DNA from: Promethearchaeota archaeon | GTDB taxonomy: Archaea; Asgardarchaeota; Lokiarchaeia; Sigynarchaeales; SOKP01 | Length of the DNA stretch: 18,810 nt | NCBI GenBank assembly: GCA_019057975.1 | Contig: JAHLWJ010000057.1 | Location: 1 to 18,810, forward strand | Direction of reading: 5' to 3' | In this document: positions 7,503 to 15,201 of the stretch, in pieces | Layout of the letters: each line of letters starts with the position of its first letter | How positions within the stretch are numbered: the first letter of the stretch is position 1 | Position numbers and translations under genes: made by a program | The notes under the pieces: model-generated | What the model was told of the DNA's origin: nothing | Databases searched by the model: none | The model's input: only the letters and a program-made list of their open reading frames with translations

Positions 7503-8831
7503 ATGCTAAATGAAAAATTAGATATTATTGAGAAAAATCTCAAGTCAAAAAGTATTGAGGAATATGAGATTTATTTAATTGAAAGGGAACTTTATGAAAC
7601 AATTCTTTTAAAGACAAAACCCGAAACAGAAAGAGAAGTTAAAGAATTCGAGTACATTATTCGTATTCTCACTCAGAAAGGAGATGAAACTGGTATTGGT
7701 GTTATTAAAGGAAATTCTCTCGATTCAAATGAAATTATAAAAAAAATTGATACTTGTGTATCCATCTCTAAATGCAATACAAGTTCAAAATACTTTTTTC
7801 CAGACCATCAATCAGTTTCAAAGATTACTACAGCAGATCCAGAAATAATAAAAAATCCACTAGGTCTTAAAAACTTATATAGTCAAGAGCTTATAAGTGT
7901 AGTTAAAGACCAAAAAGAAGTTGTCCCTACTTTCGGACGGTTCAGAGTCCATTCTCAAAAAAAGTATTTAAGAAATAGTAGTGGGTTAGATCTTGATGCT
8001 TTAAAAACATTCTTTTTCATAGAATTTTCATTAAAAGCTAAAAGGAACGGAAAATTATCAGAGTACTGGACAACAGAATATATTAAAGAAAAAGAGCATT
8101 TGAATTTTGAGAAGAGAGTCGAAAAATGGGCAAAGATAGCTAAAGATACTTTAATTGCAGAACCACCCAAACCAAACCAGAAGGTAGTTATTATATTTCC
8201 TCCGCATGTTCTCAGAAGAGCCTTAATTCCAGTCATTGGCTTTCACTCTTTAGGTAAAGCCTCCAATGAAAAAATTTCTGCTTACAAAATAAATGATAAT
8301 GTAGCAGCTGAGAAAATTTCAGTTATAGATAATGGTTTACTTGAGGGAGGGTTAAGTTCTAATTCTTGGGATGGCGAGGGTAATCCACATCAAAAAACTG
8401 AAATTATAAAGAATGGTTTTTTCCAAAAACGCCTCTATGATCAAAAATATGGAATTTTAGAAAACTTAGGTTCGACGGGAAACGGTATAAGAGATAATTA
8501 TGGTTCAGTTGTTAATGGAATTAGTAATTTCCAAATTTTACCTGGCGATATTTCCTTAGAAGAAATAATATCTAATATCCAAGAAGGATATTTCATAGAA
8601 AAGTTTTCATGGCTTAATCCAGAAGAAATGTCAGGATTCTTTGGTGCTGAAATAAGAAATGGGTATTATATAAAAAATGGGGAATATAAAAATCCAATTA
8701 AAGGTGGAAATGTTAGTGGTAATATCTTGGAAATGGTAAAAAATTGTGAATTTATTTCAAAAGAAACTGAATTTTCAGCAAACTCACTTTTTCCGTACAT
8801 GGCTTTCTCAAACCTAACTGTCTCATTCTGA
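7503..8831 (+). CDS. tldE: TldE/PmbA-like partner subunit
   Basis: A 442-residue TldD/PmbA family protein that lacks the HExxxH site. The corresponding segment is LRRALIPVIGFHSLGKA (237-252, no HE pair), as expected for the TldE half of the heterodimer. Family landmarks remain: the SWDGEGNPHQKTEIIKNG segment (287-304, compare D-x-E-G-x-P in the family), NGIRDNYG (327-334), LPGDISLEEII (346-356) and a C-terminal KGGNVSGNILEM segment. The N-terminus begins with the mixed helix typical of the family (LDIIEKNLKSKSIEEYEIYL). It should form the wall of the substrate tunnel with the TldD-like protein encoded just upstream. It ends 41 bases from the convergent DUF362 gene. Confidence 0.9.
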   Translation: MLNEKLDIIEKNLKSKSIEEYEIYLIERELYETILLKTKPETEREVKEFEYIIRILTQKGDETGIGVIKGNSLDSNEIIKKIDTCVSISKCNTSSKYFFPDHQSVSKITTADPEIIKNPLGLKNLYSQELISVVKDQKEVVPTFGRFRVHSQKKYLRNSSGLDLDALKTFFFIEFSLKAKRNGKLSEYWTTEYIKEKEHLNFEKRVEKWAKIAKDTLIAEPPKPNQKVVIIFPPHVLRRALIPVIGFHSLGKASNEKISAYKINDNVAAEKISVIDNGLLEGGLSSNSWDGEGNPHQKTEIIKNGFFQKRLYDQKYGILENLGSTGNGIRDNYGSVVNGISNFQILPGDISLEEIISNIQEGYFIEKFSWLNPEEMSGFFGAEIRNGYYIKNGEYKNPIKGGNVSGNILEMVKNCEFISKETEFSANSLFPYMAFSNLTVSF

Positions 8832-8872
8832 AAAATTGAAAAGATAGAGTTTTTATTATTTGATTTTTACAC

Positions 8873-10081
8873 CTACATGAAGGTTGGTTCTCCTCTTTCA
8901 AATCCTTTTTCTGGTGTCTTCATTTTAGCTGTCTCTTCTGGAGATAATATTTCAACTAATTCATACCGAGATGTTCCTTTACCTAATTTCTCAACAAACC
9001 TAACAGATTCATATGGATCTTTGTAAGGTCCATGAAGTCTTGTGAAAGGATGCAAATCTTCATTAGGATCAAGATTAACATGTTTTAAAAATGGAGGTAT
9101 GTTTTTCTCAATTAATCCCTCTTTTTTGATGAGATCGAGTGTTGCAGTTTCGATAGCAACAATATCTTTAGATCCTACTATTCCAATATCATTAACTATG
9201 GAAGGTTGAGCAGTGCCTAAACAATCACAGTATGTGGTAATATTTAGCAAGAAATTGAGGTAGAACACTTTAGAACTATCAAATGTTTCGAGTACTTTAC
9301 TTGATGAAATAGCCATCATTTCCTGAAAAGCTGTATAACTTTCTCGAGGAAGCTTTAATGCCCCTATATCTTGATCTATTTCTAAACAAGTAAAACATTG
9401 GTGACAATCATGATAATTCCTTATAAGATTATTTTTCCCTTCATCATAACGAAGCGCTCCATAGGGACATGCTTCAACGAGTTTCCTGGCATGTTCAGGA
9501 GATCCCTTTACACTATCCCAATACTTATCGATATGAGATACTCCATGTATCTTTATCCAACGGGTTGGACCCGAATAACCACCTAGTGCGAGATTTTTGA
9601 TAGCACCGCCATAACCACATGCTCCATGTCCCTTAGCGTGAGATAAATCAATTAAAACATCAGCATCCTTTAACACACCACCAAGATCAAGTGTGTCAAA
9701 ACCTTTAAAGTTGATTTCTACGGGTGTAGTATATCCATCCTTTACTCCTGCTATAGGGATGATTGGACACCCACATGTTTCTTGGGTATATCCTCTTTTT
9801 ACTGCGTTATAAACTGCTGTAGGATTGTCAGTAATGAAAGGATAACCCCCAGTTCTTTTTACAGCCTCCACAATACGACGAACAAAGAAAACAGGAATTG
9901 TCTGATATCCATCTCTAAATCCAAGATGCATCTTAATTGCTACCTTATCTTTTTCTTCTATAGGTGTCTGCTCCATTAATATCTCAGTGATTTTATCTAC
10001 TTTTACTGGAAAAGAGGCAAAAGGCCATACTTTACCATGCTGAATTGAACCAAAATAGACTTTAGATTTATTTGAACTCAT
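8873..10081 (-). CDS. DUF362 family iron-sulfur protein
   Basis: A 402-residue protein of the DUF362 family. Family landmarks are KMHLGFRDGYQTIP (50-63), FITDNPTAVY (82-91) and LIDLSHAKGHGACGYGGAIKNLALG (143-167, read in two parts). A ferredoxin-like cluster site is formed by C226, C229 and C232 (DCHQCFTCLEID) plus C205 in EACPYGAL, enough for one [4Fe-4S] cluster. There is no signal peptide or membrane helix, so it should be cytoplasmic. The family is widespread in anaerobes and is thought to work in electron transfer, but no reaction is firmly assigned. The ATG start is preceded by a GTGAG-like ribosome binding site. It is divergent from the zinc-ribbon gene and convergent with the tldDE pair, so it is a single-gene unit. 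Confidence 0.88.
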   Translation of the reverse strand: MSSNKSKVYFGSIQHGKVWPFASFPVKVDKITEILMEQTPIEEKDKVAIKMHLGFRDGYQTIPVFFVRRIVEAVKRTGGYPFITDNPTAVYNAVKRGYTQETCGCPIIPIAGVKDGYTTPVEINFKGFDTLDLGGVLKDADVLIDLSHAKGHGACGYGGAIKNLALGGYSGPTRWIKIHGVSHIDKYWDSVKGSPEHARKLVEACPYGALRYDEGKNNLIRNYHDCHQCFTCLEIDQDIGALKLPRESYTAFQEMMAISSSKVLETFDSSKVFYLNFLLNITTYCDCLGTAQPSIVNDIGIVGSKDIVAIETATLDLIKKEGLIEKNIPPFLKHVNLDPNEDLHPFTRLHGPYKDPYESVRFVEKLGKGTSRYELVEILSPEETAKMKTPEKGFERGEPTFM

Positions 10082-10231
10082 ATTCTCACTTTACATTCTT
10101 TTTTTTAAAATCTTATACTCAAAATTGTTCATTGAAATTAAATTTGGGTGTTATTTACCATAATTATTTTAATTTTCAATAATTCATTATTATAACACGT
10201 ATGAAAAAAAAATAAGAAAGAAAAATTTGCT

Positions 10232-10465
10232 ATGGCACGCTGTCCAGAATGTGGGGGTTTTATGAAATACCAATCAGCTATTAAACAAATGGTTTGCCAA
10301 TCATGTGGTTTATCCTTAACACGGCATGAACTTGACAGAGATTGGAAAAAAGTAAGGAGTGAAAATATCAGCAATGTAGATGAGTCACAACGCAAAAAAG
10401 ATCGGCGTAAAGAATGGTTGGACTGGTTTTCTGCCTCCAAGGAGTCTAAAGAAAGAGATTATTAG
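10232..10465 (+). CDS. Small zinc-ribbon protein
   Basis: A 77-residue protein. The N-terminal half is a zinc ribbon with two CxxC knuckles (C4-x2-C7 and C22-x2-C25). The C-terminal half is highly charged (KKVRSEN..., RKKDRRKEWLDW) and probably helical. The ribbon resembles those of TFIIB or RNA-polymerase-associated proteins and of many short archaeal proteins of unknown role. A nucleic-acid or protein-binding adaptor is likely but unproven. It has its own upstream region shared with the divergent DUF362 gene; an AT-rich attattataaca about 40 bases before the ATG may be its promoter element. Confidence 0.8.
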   Translation: MARCPECGGFMKYQSAIKQMVCQSCGLSLTRHELDRDWKKVRSENISNVDESQRKKDRRKEWLDWFSASKESKERDY

Positions 10466-10567
10466 GGGATAGGATATATACATTAACAATTTCCTAATTA
10501 TAAGAGAAATATATTAAGGTTAAAAAATTGCGATAATTTCTTATTTTTATCAAAAACTAAGTTTCTA

Positions 10568-11761
10568 TTAACTAGCAAACTTCCTTTCGAAAATATCTTC
10601 TAATAATTCAGTTAGTTTTACTGTAGGAATATCTAATAATGTTATTTCTAAATGCCTACCTCGTGTAGCATCTTCTATTCTTACAGTTTTAGAAGCGATT
10701 ATTTTCAGTTGGTTCAGTTGGCGAACATATTTTCTAAAACTCATTTTTACATGAGGCTCTACCGAATAACCTTCACAGATAGACTTATATTCTTCATACG
10801 CATCATCCACCAATGCAAATGGTGTGCCATTACTTATCAACGTTCTTACAATCCCGTACAATGCTAAGAGTTCTTGATCTTTTAAACTGTCAATAATTTC
10901 CGCTCTAAATGTTGGATAAACATCATCAGAAGCTTCTCTGATGATCTCAGCATTAATTTGATCTAAACCTTCTTTATCACAATAAAGCCCACTTTTTCTG
11001 ATAATTTCGATCCCATGTCTCATATTTTGATTTTCAACTACAATCTGAGCGACCATTGTTAGAAGTTCCTCATCTATTACATATTCTCTTAAAGCAATTT
11101 CACTTCTATATGTTAATATTTGCATTGCTTCTTCGAAATCATAAGGTTCAAGGTGAATTTTCTCATTAAGTCGGCTTAAAACTTTTTCATTTTCGATCCG
11201 CATCCAATCTGTACCTCTACAGATAAGTAAAATCGAAAGTTTCGCATTTTGATGACCAAATGTTTCAGCAATATTTAATAAAGCTAAAACTTCATCTGGT
11301 TTCAAGAGATGAACTTCATCAATAATTAATAACATATAACCATTATCTCGAATTAATTTGGTAAGGATTAATTTTAATGCTTCGTCGTCCGAGTAACCTC
11401 TGCCGCTTCCATGGGTATATTTGGCGAGGAGCTCTCTGATAATCTTACTTTTGGAGCGGAAATTAATACAATCAAAATATTCAATAAAAAGCTTTACATC
11501 CTTTTCTAGGGCAACTGTTCTAAAATTTTTGCCAAAATAACGAGTAGTACAAGTTTTTCCAACTCCTCCCTTACCCAAGATGAGACAATTAATTGAAGGT
11601 TGTTCTTCTTCCTCTAAAATTCTCCTATAATTGACTATTAGTGTACTCAGCGCATCATCTCGACAATATAATTTGTCTGGAACCCAGCTTTTATCGAGAG
11701 AACCCAATTGTTTAAAAACTGTTTTTTTCATAAATTGTTTCCTAAATGCATCCTCGTCCAT
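10568..11761 (-). CDS. Orc1/Cdc6-like replication initiator ATPase
   Basis: A 397-residue AAA+ protein with the Orc1/Cdc6 layout. The lead-in VPDKLYCRDDALSTL (27-41) precedes Walker A GKGGVGKT (63-70) and Walker B LLIIDEVHLL (144-153). The lid contains MRHGIEIIRKSGLY (247-260), matching the sensor-2 region. A C-terminal winged helix spans about 290-375 (DQELLALYGIVRTL, VKMSFRKYVRQLNQLKII, ATRGRHLEITL). In archaea these proteins bind origin repeats and load the MCM helicase. The sensor-1 position, usually Asn, appears replaced in LLICRGTDW (178-186), so it is a divergent member. A specialised paralogue or a mobile-element initiator is also possible. It lies 140 bases after the Xer recombinase gene on the same strand. 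I saw no classical origin-recognition box in the flanking gaps. Confidence 0.83.
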   Translation of the reverse strand: MDEDAFRKQFMKKTVFKQLGSLDKSWVPDKLYCRDDALSTLIVNYRRILEEEEQPSINCLILGKGGVGKTCTTRYFGKNFRTVALEKDVKLFIEYFDCINFRSKSKIIRELLAKYTHGSGRGYSDDEALKLILTKLIRDNGYMLLIIDEVHLLKPDEVLALLNIAETFGHQNAKLSILLICRGTDWMRIENEKVLSRLNEKIHLEPYDFEEAMQILTYRSEIALREYVIDEELLTMVAQIVVENQNMRHGIEIIRKSGLYCDKEGLDQINAEIIREASDDVYPTFRAEIIDSLKDQELLALYGIVRTLISNGTPFALVDDAYEEYKSICEGYSVEPHVKMSFRKYVRQLNQLKIIASKTVRIEDATRGRHLEITLLDIPTVKLTELLEDIFERKFAS

Positions 11762-11792
11762 AATAGATCGAAATCGAATAGGTGATTTTAAT

Positions 11793-11814
11793 TAGTAATG
11801 TATAAGTAGTAATG
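11793..11814. repeat. Direct repeat in the orc1/cdc6 promoter region
   Basis: TAGTAATG occurs at 11793-11800 and again at 11807-11814, 14 bases apart, with tataag between. It lies 32-53 bases upstream of the orc1/cdc6 start codon (minus strand), where the TATA/BRE region is expected. It could be an operator or an initiator-binding repeat. Confidence 0.5.
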
Positions 11815-11822
11815 GTACAAAT

Positions 11823-11846
11823 TAAGTATAAAGTTTGTTATACTTA
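11823..11846. repeat. Perfect 9-bp inverted repeat upstream of orc1/cdc6
   Basis: TAAGTATAA (11823-11831) and TTATACTTA (11838-11846) are perfect reverse complements separated by six bases. It sits between the end of the Xer gene and the start of orc1/cdc6, both on the minus strand. It could be a regulator-binding site or part of a transcript end. The arms are A/T-rich, so some chance contribution is possible. Confidence 0.5.
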
Positions 11847-11901
11847 TGAACTTATTTTCTTTCTTTTATAAAATTAATTCTAAAAAAATAAATATTATCC
11901 T

Positions 11902-12825
11902 CTAAAATTTATCAGAATTATTCAATGGATGCATCATACTATATGATTGCTTTAATTTAGTAATATCGTTTTTAGCATATATTCGCGTAGTATTTGGGCT
12001 TGAATGACCCAAAATATCTTGTAACTCGCTTATATCCATTCCTGAACGTCTAAGATGGGTAGCTCCGGTATGTCTAAACACATGAGGCGTAATAATTTTC
12101 GAATCTGGAAACCCACATCTTTCCCTTATATATTTAATATCTGTCTGAACGAGTCGAGGGCTTAATCTCTGATTTCTTGTATTTACTAATAAGTATTCTT
12201 CAGTATCATAGGATATTCGGTTACTTAGAGATTCCTTAAAAATTTCTAATGTCTTTTGGTCTACAGGAACAAATCTTTCCTTATTACCTTTACCACGTAG
12301 GCGTATGTATCCTTTTTCAAAATCAATATCTTTTATTCTGATGTTGCATAATTCGCTTACTCGAGCCATAGTAGAATACAGTAGTCTAACGATTAAGTAA
12401 TAGCGTTGACTCTTTCTTGAATTAAACAATGTTCGATCTTTTAATTTTTTAAAGATAACCTCAACATCGGAAATATCAAGAAATTTAGGTAGACTCTCCT
12501 CTAATTTTATCTTTGGAGACCTAATTGTACTCATTGGATTTTTTTCAATAAACTCGTTAAGAGTTAGGAATTTGAAATACGAGCGTAATGTAGCTATTTT
12601 TCGACCAATCCCTTTTTTTGTATACCCCATATCCTTGATTTTTTTTAAAAAAAGCCTTATCCGTTGTCTTGCCATGGGAGAATTTAAATCAATATTACCC
12701 ACTAGATTAATAAATTTCTCAAGATCATATTGATAAGCTTTAATTGTCGATGACGCACATCCTTCCTCGACTTCTTTAGAAATCAAAAAATCTTCCACAA
12801 AATCCGAGAACTTACACACTACCAT
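11902..12825 (-). CDS. xerA: Xer-type tyrosine recombinase
   Basis: A 307-residue integrase-family protein of normal Xer length. The N-terminal core-binding SAM-like domain covers about 1-105 (ASSTIKAYQYDLEKFINLVG; KIATLRSYFKFLT). The catalytic domain holds the full set: R155 (TMARVSELCNI), K179 in the RGKGNKERFVPV hairpin, H248 and R251 (PHVFRHTGATHL), H274 (LGHSSPNTT) and the nucleophile Y283. All are present, so it should be active in dimer resolution of the chromosome at a dif-like site, or as the integrase of an element. Its size, lack of extra domains and position next to orc1/cdc6 favour the chromosomal XerA role. A perfect inverted repeat lies 21 bases upstream of its ATG. Confidence 0.88.
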   Translation of the reverse strand: MVVCKFSDFVEDFLISKEVEEGCASSTIKAYQYDLEKFINLVGNIDLNSPMARQRIRLFLKKIKDMGYTKKGIGRKIATLRSYFKFLTLNEFIEKNPMSTIRSPKIKLEESLPKFLDISDVEVIFKKLKDRTLFNSRKSQRYYLIVRLLYSTMARVSELCNIRIKDIDFEKGYIRLRGKGNKERFVPVDQKTLEIFKESLSNRISYDTEEYLLVNTRNQRLSPRLVQTDIKYIRERCGFPDSKIITPHVFRHTGATHLRRSGMDISELQDILGHSSPNTTRIYAKNDITKLKQSYSMMHPLNNSDKF

Positions 12826-12843
12826 AATGAATACACTATGATC

Positions 12844-12873
12844 GGGATATTACATAATAGAGTGTAATATCTA
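12844..12873. repeat. Inverted repeat with dif-like layout upstream of the Xer gene
   Basis: GATATTACA (12846-12854) and TGTAATATC (12863-12871) are perfect reverse complements around the 8-base centre TAATAGAG. With flanks (GGGATATTACA and TGTAATATCTA) it has the 11-8-11 layout of a Xer crossover site. The outer GGATAT and ATATCTAA resemble, from memory, the Pyrococcus dif arms, whose centre is shorter. It may instead be an operator for the Xer gene. Confidence 0.5.
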
Positions 12874-12920
12874 AGTAACATACAATACAATGATATCTTT
12901 CAAAGAGGGATTTATTATAT

Positions 12921-13865
12921 TTATTTTGTCACTCCCTCTCCATACCATCCTTTTTTAATATAAAGGTATGCATTCATTGCTGCTGTTGTTGCTTCCCCAA
13001 CTGCGGTTGTTACCTGTCGTATTCCACCTGTTACATCTCCTGCGGCATATATACCAGAAAAGTTAGTTTCTTGGTTTTTATTGACTTTAATAAAATTATC
13101 CTCATCAAGTTCTATCCCTACCTTTTCCGCTAAATCACTCTGTGGCTCAACTCCTATTGCAATGAAGAGAGCATTTACATTTATATTAGAAATTTCGCCA
13201 GTCTCAAGGTTTTTGATTTTTAATGCTCCCAATTTATTATTCTTTGTTATAGCTTCTTCAATAGTGCTATTATACATTGGTATAACATTATCTATTGATT
13301 CAACCTCATCTGCAATACATGTTTCTGCTCGCATACAGTGACGTCTATGAATAAGATAAACTTTTCTTGCTACACCTGAAAGATAAATTACTTCTAGACC
13401 CGCGGCATTACCACCACCAACCGCGGCAACTTCTTGATCCCGAAATAAAGGACCATCGCAAGTAGCACAGTAAGATATTCCATTACCTACTAATTCAAAC
13501 TCATTAGGTAATCCAAGGGTTAGATGTTTTGAACCAGTCGCAATTATAATCGCTTTGGCTTTTGTGTCTCCTTCATAAGTGGTTATAGTCATTTCCTTTG
13601 GATTGATTGCTGAGACTTCATTATAAAAAAAAGTAGCTCCCCAATTTTCAGCTTGCTCCCTCATTTTTTCTGTTAATTCAAGACCATTGATACTACTAAA
13701 TCCTGGATAATTTTCAATCTTGGGTGCTGTCCCAGCTAAGCCTCCAAAACCTTTACCCTCATAGAGAGCAGTTTTTAAACCCATTCTTCCGCCATAAATT
13801 GCAGCTGTCAATCCTGCAGGTCCACCACCAATAATTACTAATTCAAATTCATCTTTATCGGACAA
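12921..13865 (-). CDS. trxB: Thioredoxin reductase, NADPH type
   Basis: A 314-residue low-molecular-weight thioredoxin reductase, full family length. The FAD-binding motif GGGPAGL is at 13-19. The redox pair is C133-A-T-C136 in SYCATCDGPL. The NADPH domain has GGGNAAG at 150-156 and HRR at 173-175, the arginines that hold the 2'-phosphate of NADPH. The C-terminal FAD motif YAAGDVTGG follows (about 284). It transfers electrons from NADPH through FAD to thioredoxin-like proteins in the cytoplasm. The start is TTG at 13865, supported by a strong AGGAG ribosome site. It follows the diverged paralogue by 96 bases on the same strand, so the two may be cotranscribed. No thioredoxin gene is in the window. 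Confidence 0.95.
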   Translation of the reverse strand: MSDKDEFELVIIGGGPAGLTAAIYGGRMGLKTALYEGKGFGGLAGTAPKIENYPGFSSINGLELTEKMREQAENWGATFFYNEVSAINPKEMTITTYEGDTKAKAIIIATGSKHLTLGLPNEFELVGNGISYCATCDGPLFRDQEVAAVGGGNAAGLEVIYLSGVARKVYLIHRRHCMRAETCIADEVESIDNVIPMYNSTIEEAITKNNKLGALKIKNLETGEISNINVNALFIAIGVEPQSDLAEKVGIELDEDNFIKVNKNQETNFSGIYAAGDVTGGIRQVTTAVGEATTAAMNAYLYIKKGWYGEGVTK

Positions 13866-13871
13866 TTTTAG

Positions 13872-13879
13872 TCTCCTTT
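13872..13879 (-). promoter_or_regulatory. Shine-Dalgarno site that fixes the TTG start of trxB
   Basis: On the minus strand AAAGGAGA lies about 6 bases before the TTG at 13863-13865. It is the clearest ribosome binding site in the window and supports the non-ATG start. Confidence 0.65.
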
Positions 13880-13961
13880 ATTTTATGGATTTTTTCAAAT
13901 ATACACATAATAATCTTAATAAACGTTTAAATTTTTTTTTCCAATATTGTTTTTAGTTAAT

Positions 13962-14906
13962 TTATTCCTTCTGTAATTGTCGAAGATATTTACATGCATT
14001 TATTCCCGCTCGTGCACCTTCTGCCGTAGCAAAAACTACTTGAAAAATTCCCCCTGTACAATCCCCCGCAGCATAAACTCCTTTAAGATTTGCTTTTTGT
14101 TCTTCATCAACTTTAATATTTCCCATATCATCTAATTCTACTCCCGCTTTTTTAAAAATTGAATTAGAGGATATATGAGATAAAATAAATAAGCAACTTA
14201 ATTCAAATTCCTTTATTTCTTCAATCTCTTCTGATTCAGGCTTAGTAGACTTACATATAATTTTTTGAATCGTTCCTTCCGAATCTGGAACTGCTTCAAT
14301 TACTTCCATATTTTCAAAAACTTCAATTCCAACTTCTTTTACGTCATATATCTTTTCAGGCAATTTTTCAATTCCAACTTTTGTGATTATTCGTACGATA
14401 CAACCCATTTGCTGTAATGCTAAAGCATCTTCTAACATTTCGTCGTCTGTACCATACAAATATACAACTTTATCTTTATATAATGGACCATCACTTAATG
14501 CACTATACGAAACACCAAATCCAAGTAATATATCCTCTCCTTTTATTATTTCTTTTCGTGTACCTCTGCCAGTAGCAATAATAACAACATCAGAAGTAAT
14601 ATTAGCTGTTCTGGTTGAAGTCCTATTTACACCCATTCCAAGCATTAGTGAGATTACGTCACCTTTAATAATTCTAATGTTTTCTGAATAACTCTCAGTA
14701 TGAGCCCTAAATTTCTCTAGTAGATGCTTTCCTTTAATTTCAATTTTTCCCGGCCAGTTTTGTATTTCTTTTGCCTGTGTCAATGCTGATAATTCTTTTC
14801 CATCAAGGATAATTACGTATCTATTCGCTCTTGCACAATAGATCCCTGCACTTAAACCAGCTGGACCCGCTCCAATGATCAAAACTTCGCACTTTAATTC
14901 GTCCAT
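13962..14906 (-). CDS. Thioredoxin reductase-like flavoprotein lacking the redox cysteines
   Basis: A 314-residue paralogue of the canonical thioredoxin reductase next door, identical in length. The FAD motifs are intact: GAGPAGLSAG (12-21) and YAAGDCTGG near the C-terminus. The CATC centre is replaced by S135-A-L-S138 (VSYSALSDGPLY), so no disulfide can form there. The NADPH-binding glycines are also lost (GTDDEMLED at 152-160 instead of GGGNAAG) and no HRR follows; the matching stretch reads RIITKVGIEKLP. The enzyme therefore probably keeps FAD but has changed both electron donor and acceptor, or has become a regulatory or structural partner. GAGG upstream of the ATG supports the start. It may share a transcript with trxB. 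It is not one of the known CxxC-bearing variants using ferredoxin or F420. Confidence 0.88.
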   Translation of the reverse strand: MDELKCEVLIIGAGPAGLSAGIYCARANRYVIILDGKELSALTQAKEIQNWPGKIEIKGKHLLEKFRAHTESYSENIRIIKGDVISLMLGMGVNRTSTRTANITSDVVIIATGRGTRKEIIKGEDILLGFGVSYSALSDGPLYKDKVVYLYGTDDEMLEDALALQQMGCIVRIITKVGIEKLPEKIYDVKEVGIEVFENMEVIEAVPDSEGTIQKIICKSTKPESEEIEEIKEFELSCLFILSHISSNSIFKKAGVELDDMGNIKVDEEQKANLKGVYAAGDCTGGIFQVVFATAEGARAGINACKYLRQLQKE

Positions 14907-15201
14907 ATGACCAACCTCATAATTTATTTAATACTTTAAAATAAGTGAAAAGCTCTTATTCTTTTTATTTCTTTTAAATTATATAAAAATATAATGTCCT
15001 AAGTAATATAATTTTATGATTCTAATATCTCTTTCCACACAAAATTGGTTAATATTTGAAATTTCCCCCTATTCTAAGAGATTAGGGTGAAAAGAATAAG
15101 ATCGATGGTAAGACTTTGTTACTGCATAAATGTATTTCGAACAGCCCAGAAATATTCTCCACCTTTTTCAATAAAAATTGACCAGATTCTTGTGCTTAAA
15201 A
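14907..15201. other. Intergenic region with a stem-loop and a possible gene remnant
   Basis: This 295-base stretch lies between the TSUP stop and the flavoprotein start, both on the minus strand. It holds the upstream region of the flavoprotein gene and an imperfect hairpin at 15067-15087 (CCCTA and TAGGG arms with an inner TCT/AGA pair). Next to the TSUP stop is a short minus-strand frame (15119-15201) that encodes RIWSIFIEKGGEYFWAVRN in another frame. No tRNA or convincing small-RNA structure was seen. Confidence 0.5.
15067..15087. repeat. Imperfect stem-loop downstream of the TSUP gene
   Basis: CCCTATTCT pairs with AGATTAGGG around a 3-base loop, with one T-T mismatch (8 pairs). It could be part of the TSUP transcript end or an operator for the flavoprotein gene. 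It has no long T-run on either side. Confidence 0.35.

Noticed and set aside
7223..7543. 106-codon open frame on the minus strand
   Set aside because: Antisense to the conserved C-terminus of the TldD-like gene and the start of the TldE-like gene.
10138..10440. 100-codon open frame on the minus strand
   Set aside because: Antisense to the zinc-ribbon gene, whose paired CxxC motifs clearly mark the + strand as coding.
15061..15200. tRNA or structured small RNA in the gap after the TSUP gene
   Set aside because: No cloverleaf or T-arm consensus could be formed; only one short imperfect hairpin is present.
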